In this document: positions 34,741 to 43,080 of the stretch, piece by piece
Layout of the letters: the number at the start of each line of letters is the position of its first letter
Position numbering within the stretch: position 1 is the first letter of the stretch
NCBI RefSeq assembly: GCF_013266755.1
Contig: NZ_JABRWJ010000003.1
Coordinates: 186,001 to 250,000 of the forward strand
DNA from: Pseudaquabacterium terrae
GTDB taxonomy: Bacteria; Pseudomonadota; Gammaproteobacteria; Burkholderiales; Burkholderiaceae_C
Direction of reading: 5' to 3'
Length of the DNA stretch: 64,000 nt
Notes under the pieces: model-generated
What the model was told of the DNA's origin: nothing
Database searches by the model: none
What the model saw: only the letters and a program-made list of their open reading frames with translations
Program-made: the position numbers and the translations under genes

Positions 34741-35253
34741 ATGCCCACCGCCAATCGCACTTCCCACGCCACCACCGAAACGACCCGCGCGCGCAGCACC
34801 GCCGCGGACGCCATCAAGCTGCTGACCACGGATCACAAGGACGTGAAGCAGCTGTTCAAGAACTACGACAAGCTCGCCAAGGCCGAAGCCGCGGACGACG
34901 AGCGGCGCGCCGTGGCCGAGGAGATCTGCAACATGCTGACCGTGCACGCGACGGTCGAGGAAGAGCTCTTCTACCCGGCCGCGCGCGAAGCGCTCGACGA
35001 GCAGGCATTGCTGGACGAGGCGGAAGTCGAGCACGCCAGCGCGAAGGACCTGATCGCGCAGATCCGCGGCATGTCGCCGTCCGACGACCTCTACGATGCC
35101 AAGGTCAAGGTGCTCGGCGAATACATCGACCACCACGTGCAGGAAGAAGAAGGCGAGATGTTCCCGAAGGTGCGCAAGTCGGAGCTCGATCTGAAGGAGC
35201 TCGGCACGCAGATGCAGGCGCGCAAGGACGAGCTGATGCGGCAGATGGTCTGA
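34741..35253 (+). CDS. Hemerythrin-domain protein
   Basis: A 170-residue protein with a disordered Thr-rich N-terminus (about 25 residues) and a four-helix hemerythrin domain: TTDHKDVKQLFKNY, MLTVHATVEEELFYPAARE, EAEVEHASAKDLIAQI, YIDHHVQEEEGEMFPKV. The histidines and glutamates (H..H..HxxxE..H..H/HxxxE) are the di-iron ligands. These proteins bind oxygen, iron or NO-related species; several act in stress protection. AGGAG lies upstream of the ATG. It stands alone between the symporter terminator and the phospholipase-D gene. Role not certain. Confidence 0.93.
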   Translation: MPTANRTSHATTETTRARSTAADAIKLLTTDHKDVKQLFKNYDKLAKAEAADDERRAVAEEICNMLTVHATVEEELFYPAAREALDEQALLDEAEVEHASAKDLIAQIRGMSPSDDLYDAKVKVLGEYIDHHVQEEEGEMFPKVRKSELDLKELGTQMQARKDELMRQMV

Positions 35254-35264
35254 CGCCGTTGCGC

Positions 35265-35311
35265 GGACTGCCCATGGACGCTGCTTTCGCGCGGCATGTC
35301 ATGGGCAGTCC
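35265..35311. terminator. Long-loop 12-bp inverted repeat after the hemerythrin gene
   Basis: GGACTGCCCATG and CATGGGCAGTCC are a perfect 12-bp inverted repeat separated by 23 bases, starting 12 bases after the hemerythrin stop codon. It is followed by GGTTCGTCC with no real T-run, so it may be a transcript 3' end or an mRNA-stabilising structure. Confidence 0.55.
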
Positions 35312-35344
35312 GGTTCGTCCCGGCCCGGGCCTGCGGCGCCTGCC

Positions 35345-36625
35345 GTGAAAACGTCCACCACCGTCTGGATCGCCCTGGGGAGTTGCCTGCTCACCCTGAT
35401 CGCGGTGCTGGTGGTGCTCAACCTGAGCAGCGGCGAAAAGAAGGTCGAGCAGCGCGTCGAGCACCTCTACGCCACCGACGATCCGCAGTTCCGGCGCGTG
35501 ATGGGCGTGCTGCTCGGGCCGCAGATGCTCGACGGCAACCAGGCCGAGGTGCTGCTCAACGGCGACATGATCTTTCCGGCGATGCTCGGCGCCATCCGCG
35601 GCGCGCGCAGGACGATCACCTTCGAGACCTACATCTACTGGTCCGAGAGCATCGGCCGCGAGTTCGCCGACGCGCTGATCGAGCGTGCGCGCAGCGGCGT
35701 GCGCGTGCACGTGCTGCTCGATTGGCTGGGCAGCGCGAAGATGGAAGCGCGCTACCTCGACGAGATGAAGGCCGCCGGCATCGAGATCGAGCGCTTCCAC
35801 GAGCCGCGCTGGTGGAACCTCTCGCGCATGAACAACCGCACCCACCGCAAGGTGCTGGTGGTCGACGGCACGGTGGGCTTCACCGGCGGCGTCGGCATCG
35901 CCGACAAGTGGCGCGGCAATGCGCAGGACAAGGACCATTGGCGCGACACGCACTTCCGTGTCGTTGGCCCGGTGGTGGCGCAGATGCAGGCGGTGTTCAC
36001 CGACAACTGGATGAAGGCCACCGGCCGCGTGCTGCATGGCGGCGACTACTTTCCCGCGCTGGAGCGCCGCGGCGACGCCATCGCGCAGATGTTCAGCAGC
36101 TCACCCAGCGGCGGCAGCGAGAGCATGCACCTGATGTACCTGCTCGCGGTGACCGCGGCCGCGCGCAGCATCCACCTGTCGAGCTCGTACTTCGTGCCCG
36201 ACGACCTGATGGCCCACTCGCTGGCCGCCGCCGCGCGGCGCGGCGTCGACGTGCGCATCATCGTGCCCGGGCCGGACATCGACACCGACATCGTGCGCCG
36301 CGCTTCGCGCGCGCGCTGGGGGCCGCTGCTCGAGGCCGGCGTGAAGATCGCCGAATACCAGCCGACGATGTTCCATTGCAAGGTGCTGGTGGTCGATGCG
36401 CTGATGCTGTCGGTCGGCTCGACCAACTTCGACAATCGATCGTTCCGCCTCAACGACGAGGCCAACCTGAACATCATCGACGCGGCATTCGCGCGGCAGC
36501 AGATCGAGATCTTCGAGCGCGACTTCAGCCAGTCGAAGGCGGTGACGCTGCAGGCCTGGCAGCGCCGGCCGTGGCAGGAGAAGGCGCTGGAGCACGCGGC
36601 GTCGTGGTTCGGCGCGCAGTTGTAG
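35345..36625 (+). CDS. Phospholipase D-like / cardiolipin synthase-family protein
   Basis: A 426-residue protein with one N-terminal membrane anchor (VWIALGSCLLTLIAVLVVLNL) and two HKD motifs: NRTHRKVLVVDGTVGFTGG and MFHCKVLVVDALMLSVGSTNFDNRS. Such proteins join two phosphatidylglycerols to cardiolipin (ClsA/ClsB type) or hydrolyse phosphodiesters. ITFETYIYWSESIGREFADALIERA before the first HKD is typical of cardiolipin synthases. The start is GTG at 35345. The single anchor rather than two membrane helices makes it ClsB/ClsC-like. Substrate assignment is by family. Confidence 0.92.
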   Translation: MKTSTTVWIALGSCLLTLIAVLVVLNLSSGEKKVEQRVEHLYATDDPQFRRVMGVLLGPQMLDGNQAEVLLNGDMIFPAMLGAIRGARRTITFETYIYWSESIGREFADALIERARSGVRVHVLLDWLGSAKMEARYLDEMKAAGIEIERFHEPRWWNLSRMNNRTHRKVLVVDGTVGFTGGVGIADKWRGNAQDKDHWRDTHFRVVGPVVAQMQAVFTDNWMKATGRVLHGGDYFPALERRGDAIAQMFSSSPSGGSESMHLMYLLAVTAAARSIHLSSSYFVPDDLMAHSLAAAARRGVDVRIIVPGPDIDTDIVRRASRARWGPLLEAGVKIAEYQPTMFHCKVLVVDALMLSVGSTNFDNRSFRLNDEANLNIIDAAFARQQIEIFERDFSQSKAVTLQAWQRRPWQEKALEHAASWFGAQL

Positions 36626-36660
36626 CCTCGCGCCGCAACGCGAGCGCTGAGCGGCGGCAA

Positions 36661-37194
36661 TTACTTGACGACGTAGCCGCGGCCTTCCATGCAGGCCGCG
36701 AAACCGCGGTCGTAGAGGCCGCGCTGCTGCGCGCGCGCCGTCTGCTGTTGCTGCACCTGCTGTTGCTGCGCTTGCTGCTGTTGCTGCTGAGCGGACATCG
36801 CTTGCTGCTGCTTCGCGCGCTGGCGCAGGCCTGCACCGAGCACGCCGACGGCAGCGCCCTTGCCGGCATCACGATCGGCCAGCTCGGCCACCGCGGCACC
36901 GCCCGCGGCGCCCATCGCCATGCCGGCCATCGCCGGGGCCGCGCCCTGGCCTTGCGCGCTCGTCGCGATGGCGGCGGTCGACGTGGGCGCAGCCGGCGCG
37001 GCCTGCGACGGGTCGAAGCCCGACTGCTGGCGCGCCCACTCGTGGCACTCGAAACGATCCTTGTCGGCCTGCTGCGCGCCCTGGCCCTTGGCCGGATAAA
37101 CGAGCTGACCGGTCGGGCCGCGGGAGCCGGTCTGCGCCTGAGCGACGGCGCACGCGAGGCACAGCGCGACCAGCAGCAAGGTGGGATGCTTCAT
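36661..37194 (-). CDS. Exported glycine-zipper-like, glutamine-rich protein
   Basis: A 177-residue protein. The signal peptide (TLLLVALCLACAVAQAQ) is followed by QLVYPAKGQGAQQADKDRFECHEWARQQSGFDP, a Gly/Ala-rich segment (AMAGMAMGAAGGAAVAELADRDAGKGAAVGVLGAGL) like a glycine zipper, then a Gln-rich stretch (about 25 Gln within 40 residues), and the end GLYDRGFAACMEGRGYVVK. Both the ...ECHEWARQQSGFDP and ...ACMEGRGYVVK ends recur in a widespread proteobacterial family of unknown function. The ATG at 37194 places the signal peptide at the N-terminus. Poly-Gln length may vary by slippage. Confidence 0.8.
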   Translation of the reverse strand: MKHPTLLLVALCLACAVAQAQTGSRGPTGQLVYPAKGQGAQQADKDRFECHEWARQQSGFDPSQAAPAAPTSTAAIATSAQGQGAAPAMAGMAMGAAGGAAVAELADRDAGKGAAVGVLGAGLRQRAKQQQAMSAQQQQQQAQQQQVQQQQTARAQQRGLYDRGFAACMEGRGYVVK

Positions 37195-37222
37195 TGGATG
37201 CTTTCGGGTGGCGTCGAGGTCT

Positions 37223-37774
37223 TCAGCGTGCGGCGGCCGCACCGGCCGGCAAACGCGTGAACAGCTCGGCCACGACGGCGTCGATGGCCGGACCGGGCTG
37301 CTGCGCCGCCTTGTCGTCGATGCGGCCTTCGGCGACCGCGCGCCACATCAGCAGATTGCGCCGGGCGTCGACCAGGTCGATCGCCAGCGTGCCTTCGCGC
37401 ACGTCGATCGTCTCCAGGTTGCCACCGTTCCAGCCGCGGTAACCCAGGCGCGGGCTCGGCGTCGAGCGCAACGCCTGCTTGTCGACCACCTGCAGCAGGT
37501 AGTTCACGCGCAGGTCAGGGTCGCGCTCGTCGTAGACGTAGTGCGCACGTTCGAGTTGCTCGCGCGTCGCCTGGCGCAGCCGCTGCTCGAGCAGCGTGGT
37601 GTAGTGCAGCGTCGCGGGTTCGTAGAACGCGAAGGTCCGGTAAGCCTTCACGTCGAAGGCGGCGTCCTGATCGTGGCGCACGTCGGGCTTGGAGGCGCAG
37701 CCTGTGGCGGCGAGCACGGCGGCCAGCAGCCCCAGGATGGCGGCGCGGCGGCTTGGGGTGAGATGGTTCGGCAT
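37223..37774 (-). CDS. DUF4136-family lipoprotein
   Basis: A 183-residue lipoprotein with signal AAILGLLAAVLAATGC (Cys25) and the DUF4136 pattern: DAAFDVKAYRTFAFYEP, QLERAHYVYDERDPDLRVNYLLQVVDKQALRS, and EGTLAIDLVDARRNLLMWRAVAEGRI. Function is unknown; such lipoproteins are common in Proteobacteria. The start at 37774 is the one that begins a signal peptide. It follows another exported protein gene on the same strand, and the pair may be co-expressed. Confidence 0.9.
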   Translation of the reverse strand: MPNHLTPSRRAAILGLLAAVLAATGCASKPDVRHDQDAAFDVKAYRTFAFYEPATLHYTTLLEQRLRQATREQLERAHYVYDERDPDLRVNYLLQVVDKQALRSTPSPRLGYRGWNGGNLETIDVREGTLAIDLVDARRNLLMWRAVAEGRIDDKAAQQPGPAIDAVVAELFTRLPAGAAAAR

Positions 37775-37809
37775 GGGAGATTCGGGCGTTGCAAACGAAG
37801 GGCGTGGCT

Positions 37810-37962
37810 TCACGCCCAGGCTGGCAGGTCGGCCTGCACTTGCGTCGCGAACGTGTCCGCCGGCGCCTGCAGGTCGAACACCAGCGCGACGGCGCACAGC
37901 AGGCTGAAGGCGATGACGACCAGCGGCAGCAGGTCATCCATGGAATGGCGAGGTTTCTTCAT
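37810..37962 (-). CDS. Small single-span membrane protein, 50 aa
   Basis: A 50-residue protein, MKKPRHSMDD then LLPLVVIAFSLLCAVALVFDL and a short polar tail. The ATG at 37962 has AGGAG seven bases upstream, and the hydrophobic segment and basic N-terminus are those of a genuine small inner-membrane protein. It lies 36 bp upstream of the DUF4136 lipoprotein gene on the same strand, suggesting one transcript. No family recognised. Confidence 0.65.
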   Translation of the reverse strand: MKKPRHSMDDLLPLVVIAFSLLCAVALVFDLQAPADTFATQVQADLPAWA

Positions 37963-38124
37963 CGAGGGGCTCCTGGATCGGGCGGCGAGCTGCGTTGATC
38001 GCCGCAGTCCATTGAGCCCGCGGTCGGTTGCCGCGCGGTTTCGATGCCGCGCGCCTCGATTACGGTTGTAGGACCTCGAGCCCGCGATGCGAGAATCTCG
38101 TTCGCATCCCGAGGGCAACGCCAC

Positions 38125-38604
38125 ATGTCGAATCAGAAATCGCCTGCGCGGCGCGCCCTCGATGTGATTCCGCACGCGAAGCAGACAAGCTATCCGGAAC
38201 CGTTCGCTTCGTTGGTCAGAGGCCGGGAGAAGCGACGCCTCGGCGATGCATTCGGTCTGTCGAACTTCGGCGTCAATCTCACGCGCCTGAAGCCGGGTGC
38301 GATCTCCTCCGTGCGTCACAACCACAGCAAGCAGGACGAGTTCGTCTACATCCTCGAAGGCTCGCCCACGCTCGTGACCGATGCCGGACCCACCGAGCTT
38401 CAGCCCGGCATGTGCGCGGGCTTCAAGGCCGGCAGCGGTGATTCACACCACCTCAAGAACGAGACCGCAGCCGATGTCTGGTACATCGAGGTCGGTGACC
38501 GCAGCGCTGGAGATCAAGCGAGCTATCCGGACGATGACCTGGCCGTGGTCGTCACGGACGGCGTCCATGTCTTCACGCGCAAGGACGGTTCTTCCCATGA
38601 GTAA
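38125..38604 (+). CDS. Cupin-domain protein
   Basis: A 159-residue single-domain cupin. Motif 1 is in SSVRHNHSKQDEFVYILEGSPTLVTDAG (two His, one Glu) and motif 2 in GMCAGFKAGSGDSHHLKNET. The metal ligands are all present, so it likely binds a divalent metal. The N-terminus carries a short extension (RALDVIPHAKQTSYPEPFA), as in cupins annotated as transcriptional regulators or sugar isomerases. Its stop codon overlaps the start of the DUF1801 gene by 8 bp, so they are translationally linked. Substrate unknown. Confidence 0.88.
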   Translation: MSNQKSPARRALDVIPHAKQTSYPEPFASLVRGREKRRLGDAFGLSNFGVNLTRLKPGAISSVRHNHSKQDEFVYILEGSPTLVTDAGPTELQPGMCAGFKAGSGDSHHLKNETAADVWYIEVGDRSAGDQASYPDDDLAVVVTDGVHVFTRKDGSSHE

Positions 38605-39043
38605 CGAGCGCACGGCGGCCCCGCAGCAGAACGCCTCGGTCACGGCGTTCCTGGAGAGGCTCGATCACCCTTCGAAGCCCGAGATCCTGGCCATCCGCAA
38701 GATCATCCTCGGCGCGCATCCCGACATCGGCGAAAGCATCAAGTGGAATGCACCGAGCTTTCGCACCAGCGAGTTCTTCGCCACCTTCCAGCTGCGTGCC
38801 AAAGGCTGCGTGCAGCTGATCTTCCACTTCGGCGCGAAGGCGAAGGACCTGCCACCGGAAGCGCTGTACGTCCCCGACCCCACCCACCTGCTGCACTGGC
38901 TGGCCAAGGACCGCGCATCGGTCGAGTTCAGGGACATGAAGGACATCAGCGCCAAGCGCACCGCATTGAAGGGCGTGGTGCGCGAGTGGATCAAGCATGT
39001 CTCGCCCGACGCCGGCGGCGCCGACGTCGAGGGCAGCACCTGA
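38597..39043 (+). CDS. DUF1801-domain protein
   Basis: A 148-residue protein with the DUF1801 fold: PEILAIRKIILGAHPDIGESIKWNAPSFRTSEFFATFQLRAKGCVQLIFHFGAKAK, where the ...IKWNAPSF... motif is diagnostic. DUF1801 proteins are small soluble proteins related in fold to frataxin-like YdhG. The function is not established. The start at 38597 overlaps the cupin gene's 3' end, so they form a two-gene unit. Confidence 0.88.
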   Translation: MSNERTAAPQQNASVTAFLERLDHPSKPEILAIRKIILGAHPDIGESIKWNAPSFRTSEFFATFQLRAKGCVQLIFHFGAKAKDLPPEALYVPDPTHLLHWLAKDRASVEFRDMKDISAKRTALKGVVREWIKHVSPDAGGADVEGST

Positions 39044-39058
39044 CGCTTCGTTCGTCGG

Positions 39059-39280
39059 CTATCCGAAGTTGCTGACCCACTCGACACCCTGAATCCGCGC
39101 CGATTCGATCGCGGTATCGGGCGTCGGGTGGCCGCCGCGGGACACGGCGATGGTGCGTGGCCGGCTCGGCCAGACCTGGCGCGCGACGACCAGCGTCGGC
39201 TCGAATTTCCCGTTGTCGCTGGCGCGGGCACCACACGTCAACTCGTAGTCCTTGTGGCGAAAAGTCTGCGTCGCGATCAT
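39059..39280 (-). CDS. Hypothetical protein, 73 aa (DUF6566-like)
   Basis: A short beta-rich protein: TFRHKDYELTCGARASDNGKFEPTLVVARQVWPSRPRTIAVSRGGHPTPDTAIESARIQGVEWVSNFG. The pattern of a strand followed by a helix with AIESARIQG resembles small Burkholderiales proteins of the DUF6566 type (HKxYELxCxAxA-like start, A...A...G end). GGGGAT lies upstream of the ATG at 39280; an ATG at 39292 is an alternative. Function unknown, and it is convergent with the DUF1801 gene. Confidence 0.6.
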   Translation of the reverse strand: MIATQTFRHKDYELTCGARASDNGKFEPTLVVARQVWPSRPRTIAVSRGGHPTPDTAIESARIQGVEWVSNFG

Positions 39281-39459
39281 CGGTATCCCCATCGTGTGAA
39301 GGCAGTATGCGCCCAGCCGCGGAAGTTCGCGGGGCGCGGCCGCACCGGACCCGTGTCGAATGTCAGAACCAGAGCCACAAGCGCCGGATCCACCGCGGTG
39401 TACGGTCGCGTCTGGGCTGGTAGTGCTGGCGCAGTGAGGTTCGCATCGGGCTCTTTCTC

Positions 39460-39488
39460 TTGACACCGTTGGTCGGTGATACTGTATA
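39460..39488 (+). promoter_or_regulatory. Sigma-70-type promoter for the Fe-S helicase gene
   Basis: A perfect -35 TTGACA at 39460-39465 is followed, after 17 bp, by a weaker -10-like TGTATA at 39483-39488. Transcription would start near 39495, only ~17 bases before the GTG at 39512. The -10 lies inside the LexA box. Confidence 0.65.
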
Positions 39489-39497
39489 TCCATACAG
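39482..39497. promoter_or_regulatory. LexA (SOS) box
   Basis: CTGTATATCCATACAG matches CTGT-N8-ACAG, the gamma/betaproteobacterial LexA consensus, with the AT-rich core ATAT typical of strong sites. It overlaps the -10 of the helicase promoter, the classic arrangement for repression. Confidence 0.85.
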
Positions 39498-39511
39498 CGA
39501 CATTTGCCAAG

Positions 39512-41857
39512 GTGTCCACGCCCCCTTCAGTTCCTTTGCCGGCCGCGCCGGCCTACACGGTCGCGGTGCGCGCGTTGTGCGAGTTCGCAGCCAGGCGCGG
39601 CGACCTCGACCATCGCTTCACGCCCTCGCCGACGGCCGATGAAGGCATGGCCGGACATCAGGCGGTCGCCCGGCGGCGCGGCCCGGGCTACCGCGCCGAG
39701 GTGCCGCTGCAGGGCGGCTACAAGCAACTGCTCGTGCGCGGGCGCGCCGATGGCATCGACGACGCGCGGGAGCTGCTCGAAGAGATCAAGACCTTCCGCG
39801 GCCCGCTCGAGCAGATGCCGCCGAACCACCGCGAGCTGCATTGGGCGCAGGCCAAGGTCTATGCGTGGCTGCATTGCGCCGCCACCGGCGCTGCGGCGTG
39901 CAACGTCGGCCTCGTCTACTTCGACATCGACCGGCAGGCGGAGGCACCGGCCCTCGTCGAGCGCTTCACGGCCGAAGCGCTGCAGCGCTTCTTCGCGCAG
40001 CTGTGCGAATGCTTCCTGCTGTGGGCCGAATCCGAGATGCGCCATCGGACGCTGCGCGACGCGGCGCTGCGGGCGCTGACGTTCGCGCACGGTACGTTTC
40101 GCGTGGGGCAGCGCGAGCTGGCCGAGGCCGTGTTCGTCGCCGCCCGGCGCGGGCGCTGCGTGATGGCGCAGGCGCCCACCGGCATCGGCAAGACGATCGG
40201 CACGATCTTTCCGCTGCTCAAGGCAATGCCCGAACAAGCGCTCGACAAGCTGTTCTTTCTCACCGCCAAGGGCTCGGGGCGCGCGGTGGTGTTCGATGCG
40301 CTGCGGGCGATGCGGGGAGAGGACGAGCCCGCACCGCGCCTGCGCGTGATCGAGCTCGTGGCGCGCGACAAGGCCTGCGAGCATCCGGACAAGGCCTGCC
40401 ACGGCGAGTCCTGCCCGCTGGCACAGGGCTTCTACGACCGGCTGCCGCAGGCCCGCAGCGATGCGGTGCAGGCGCCGGGCCCGTTGTCGGCCGAATCGCT
40501 GCGCGAGATCGCGCGCCGGCACCGCGTGTGCCCGTACTACCTCGGGCAGGAGCTCGCGCGCTGGTGCGACGTGATCGTCGGCGACTACAACCATTACTTC
40601 GACGTCTCCGCGCTGCTCTTCGCGCTGACGCAGGCCAACGGCTGGCGCGTGGCGGTGCTGGTGGACGAAGCGCACAACCTCGTCGACCGCGCCCGCGCGT
40701 GCTACACGGCAGCGCTCGAGCCGCCGATCTTCGACGCCGCGCGCCGGGCCGCACCGCCGGCGCTGAAGAAGGCACTGGCCCGCCTGCTGCGTGTGTGGAA
40801 CGCGCTGGGTCGTGAAGACGACGCGGCGTACCGGGTCCTGAGCGCGCTGCCCGCACGCTTCGACAAGGCCGTGCGCGCCGTGATCGATGCGACCGGAACG
40901 CTGCTGGCCTCGTCGCCGCAGGCGCTCGACGCGGCGGTGATGGACTTCTACTTCGCGCTGCTGCACTTCGTGCGGCTGCACGAGGTCTTCGACGAGGCCC
41001 ATTCGCTGCTCGACGTCACGCGGGCAGCACCCGCGCGCCGTGGCTCGCGGCGACCAAGCCGGCCCTCCGTCTGCCTGCGCAACGTGATTCCGGCACCGTT
41101 CGTGAAGCCGCGCCTCGCCGCCGCACGCACGGCGATCCTGTTCTCGGCCACGCTCACGCCGATGCAGTACTACGCCGAAACGCTCGGCGTCCCGGCCGAT
41201 GCGGCCCGGCTCGACGTACCCAGCCCCTACTCGGCGGATCAGCTGGCCGTGCGCATCGTGCCGACACTGTCGACGCGCTACGGCGATCGCCCGGCCACGG
41301 TGCTGCCGATCGCCCACGTGATCGCGCGGCAGCTGCGGCGGCAGCGCGGCAACTACCTGGCGTTCTTCAGCAGCCACGACTACATGGAGCAGGCCGCGGA
41401 CGCGTTCATAGCGTGTTATCCGGACGAGGCCGCGTGGCGCCAGCAACGGCGCATGGACGAGTGCGAGCGCGCGGCGTTTCTGGAGCGTTTCGTGGCGGGT
41501 GGGCACGGCATCGGATTCGCCGTGCTCGGTGGCGTGTTCGCCGAGGGCATCGACCTGCCCGGCACGCGCCTGATCGGCGCCTTCATCACCACGCTCGGGC
41601 TGCCGCAGGTGAATCCGGTGAACGAGGCGCTGCGCCAGCGGCTGGACCGCGCGTTCGGCGCCGGATTCGAGTACGTCTACCTGTACCCGGGCCTGCGCAA
41701 GGTGGTGCAGGCCGCGGGACGGGTGCTGCGCTCGCCGACCGATGTCGGCAGCATCCACCTGATCGACGGCCGGTTCTGCCGGCCCGCGGTGCGCCAGCTG
41801 CTGCCGAGCTGGTGGCGGGTCGAGGTGGTGGCGAGCGCCGGCGCGCCCGGCGCCTAA
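39512..41857 (+). CDS. ATP-dependent Fe-S helicase (DinG/XPD family)
   Basis: A 781-residue superfamily 2 helicase. Walker A QAPTGIGKTIGT is near residue 220, the DEAH box VDEAHNLVDRA near 384, and Fe-S cysteines lie in KACEHPDKACHGESC and HRVCPYY, as in the XPD/DinG group. The C-terminal helicase half includes FFSSHDYMEQ, FAVLGGVFAEGIDLPG and QAAGRVLRS. The N-terminal ~200 residues carry a PD-(D/E)xK-like segment (GRADGIDDARELLEEIKTF), suggesting a nuclease-like domain. GTG at 39512 is chosen because a LexA box and promoter at 39460-39497 lie inside any longer frame. Likely DNA repair, SOS-controlled. Confidence 0.92.
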   Translation: MSTPPSVPLPAAPAYTVAVRALCEFAARRGDLDHRFTPSPTADEGMAGHQAVARRRGPGYRAEVPLQGGYKQLLVRGRADGIDDARELLEEIKTFRGPLEQMPPNHRELHWAQAKVYAWLHCAATGAAACNVGLVYFDIDRQAEAPALVERFTAEALQRFFAQLCECFLLWAESEMRHRTLRDAALRALTFAHGTFRVGQRELAEAVFVAARRGRCVMAQAPTGIGKTIGTIFPLLKAMPEQALDKLFFLTAKGSGRAVVFDALRAMRGEDEPAPRLRVIELVARDKACEHPDKACHGESCPLAQGFYDRLPQARSDAVQAPGPLSAESLREIARRHRVCPYYLGQELARWCDVIVGDYNHYFDVSALLFALTQANGWRVAVLVDEAHNLVDRARACYTAALEPPIFDAARRAAPPALKKALARLLRVWNALGREDDAAYRVLSALPARFDKAVRAVIDATGTLLASSPQALDAAVMDFYFALLHFVRLHEVFDEAHSLLDVTRAAPARRGSRRPSRPSVCLRNVIPAPFVKPRLAAARTAILFSATLTPMQYYAETLGVPADAARLDVPSPYSADQLAVRIVPTLSTRYGDRPATVLPIAHVIARQLRRQRGNYLAFFSSHDYMEQAADAFIACYPDEAAWRQQRRMDECERAAFLERFVAGGHGIGFAVLGGVFAEGIDLPGTRLIGAFITTLGLPQVNPVNEALRQRLDRAFGAGFEYVYLYPGLRKVVQAAGRVLRSPTDVGSIHLIDGRFCRPAVRQLLPSWWRVEVVASAGAPGA

Positions 41858-41864
41858 CGCTGCG

Positions 41865-42302
41865 TCAGAGCGCGGCGTCCTTCAGCTTCTTCAGCGCGCG
41901 CGTCTTGATCTTCACGGTCGCCGGCTTGGCGGCGAACACCCGCTCCTGCTTCGTGAACGGATCGATGCCGGTGCGCTTCTTCTTGGCGGGCACGTTGAGG
42001 ACGTTGACCTTCAGCAGCCCCGGCAGCGTGAACGAGCCCAGGCCCTTCTTGTGCACGGACGCCAGCATCGTCGCTTCCAGCGAAGCGAGCACCGCCTTGA
42101 CGGCCTTGGCCTCGACGGCAGAGACCTCGGCCAGGTGCGCAACCAGCCCGCTCTTGTTGAACGCGGTCTTGATGGGCTTCTGGGCGGCCGGCGCGGCGGC
42201 CGGCTTCGCGGGGGCGCTGACCTTCACGGCCTTCTTCGCGGGAGCAGCAGCCTTCTTGGTGGCCGTCGTCTTGGTCGTTGTCTTCTTCGATGCAGTTGCC
42301 AT
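41865..42302 (-). CDS. HU-family DNA-binding protein with H1-like Lys/Ala N-terminal tail
   Basis: A 145-residue protein. Residues 1-45 are an Ala/Lys/Pro/Thr tail (KKTTTKTTATKKAAAPAKK...), and residues ~46-140 form an HU/IHF-type domain: AFNKSGLVAHLAEVSAVEAKAVKAVLASLEATM, KKGLGSFTLPGLLKVNVLNVPAKKKRTGIDPFTKQERVFAAKPATVKIKTRALKKLK. The arm motif GIDPFT replaces the usual RNPxTG, but the fold is clear. Such tailed HU proteins are known in Burkholderiales and compact or bend DNA. It stands alone. Confidence 0.92.
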   Translation of the reverse strand: MATASKKTTTKTTATKKAAAPAKKAVKVSAPAKPAAAPAAQKPIKTAFNKSGLVAHLAEVSAVEAKAVKAVLASLEATMLASVHKKGLGSFTLPGLLKVNVLNVPAKKKRTGIDPFTKQERVFAAKPATVKIKTRALKKLKDAAL

Positions 42303-42418
42303 GGGAATCTTGTCCTGACTATTGAGATGCGCCCATCGTTCGGGCGCGGCATTCTATGTGCGGATCATGCATGGATTGCGGGCGGCCGGGCGGCGCACTG
42401 CCCATGCTGGACTGTCGA

Positions 42419-43042
42419 ATGGGGGCAGCGGTAAGCTGCAATCACATTCGATCGCTGGTGCCGCCCTTGCGACTCGCTGACCTCGGCCCGCTGCCGATAT
42501 CGATCATTGCCTCGCTTGTCGTGGCTGTCGTGTTGCTGGCGGTTCGGATCTTCGTCCTGCAGCGCATCCAGCAGCGGCGCCAACGCGAGAACCGTCAGGA
42601 AACGGAGCGGCTGAAATCGCTGGTCGCCGCATACCGCTCGCTGGGCGGCTCGTTCACGCCCGCCGCCGAGCAACATCGGCTGCAGATGGAAGAAGCGCTT
42701 GCGGACGTGGTGCTCTTCGGATCGATTCGCCAGGTCGAGCTTGCCGCCGGCTGCGCGCAATCGCTGACTCGCGGCGAAACCGTTGCCTACCAGCCATTGA
42801 TCGAAGCGCTGCGCTCGGACCTGCGCATCCAACTCGGCCTGGAACCCATTCCGCAGAGCCTGGCCCTGCCCGCCTCCGGACCGGGCAGTCCTCCCCGCGC
42901 CGGCCGCGGCGAAGGCGGCGGCGCCGGCCGCACGGGAGCAGGTGGCGGTGGCGGTGGACTCGGCGGCGGTGCGGCCGGCGCCGGTGGGCTGGGCGCCGGG
43001 ATGATCGCCGCCGATGCCATGGACCAGGCTCCTCCTCCGTAG
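42419..43042 (+). CDS. Membrane-anchored hypothetical protein with Gly-rich C-terminus
   Basis: A 207-residue protein with one membrane segment (PISIIASLVVAVVLLAVRIFVLQ) followed by a basic helical stretch (RIQQRRQRENRQETERLKSLVAAYRSLGGSFTPAAEQHRLQMEEALADVVLFGSIRQVELAAGCAQSL) and a low-complexity Gly-rich end (about 208-residue total). The middle helix segment recurs in proteobacterial proteins of unknown function. The start is uncertain: ATG at 42419 is the first with a plausible position, but no ribosome binding site is clear, and GTG/TTG starts near 42450-42470 are possible. Confidence 0.65.
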   Translation: MGAAVSCNHIRSLVPPLRLADLGPLPISIIASLVVAVVLLAVRIFVLQRIQQRRQRENRQETERLKSLVAAYRSLGGSFTPAAEQHRLQMEEALADVVLFGSIRQVELAAGCAQSLTRGETVAYQPLIEALRSDLRIQLGLEPIPQSLALPASGPGSPPRAGRGEGGGAGRTGAGGGGGGLGGGAAGAGGLGAGMIAADAMDQAPPP

Positions 43043-43080
43043 AACAGCACCCCCCGCGCCCGAAGGCGAAAATCGGCGCG

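Noticed and set aside
39476-39511. Upstream start (GTG 39476) for the helicase
   Set aside because: It would place the promoter -10 and the LexA box within the coding region.
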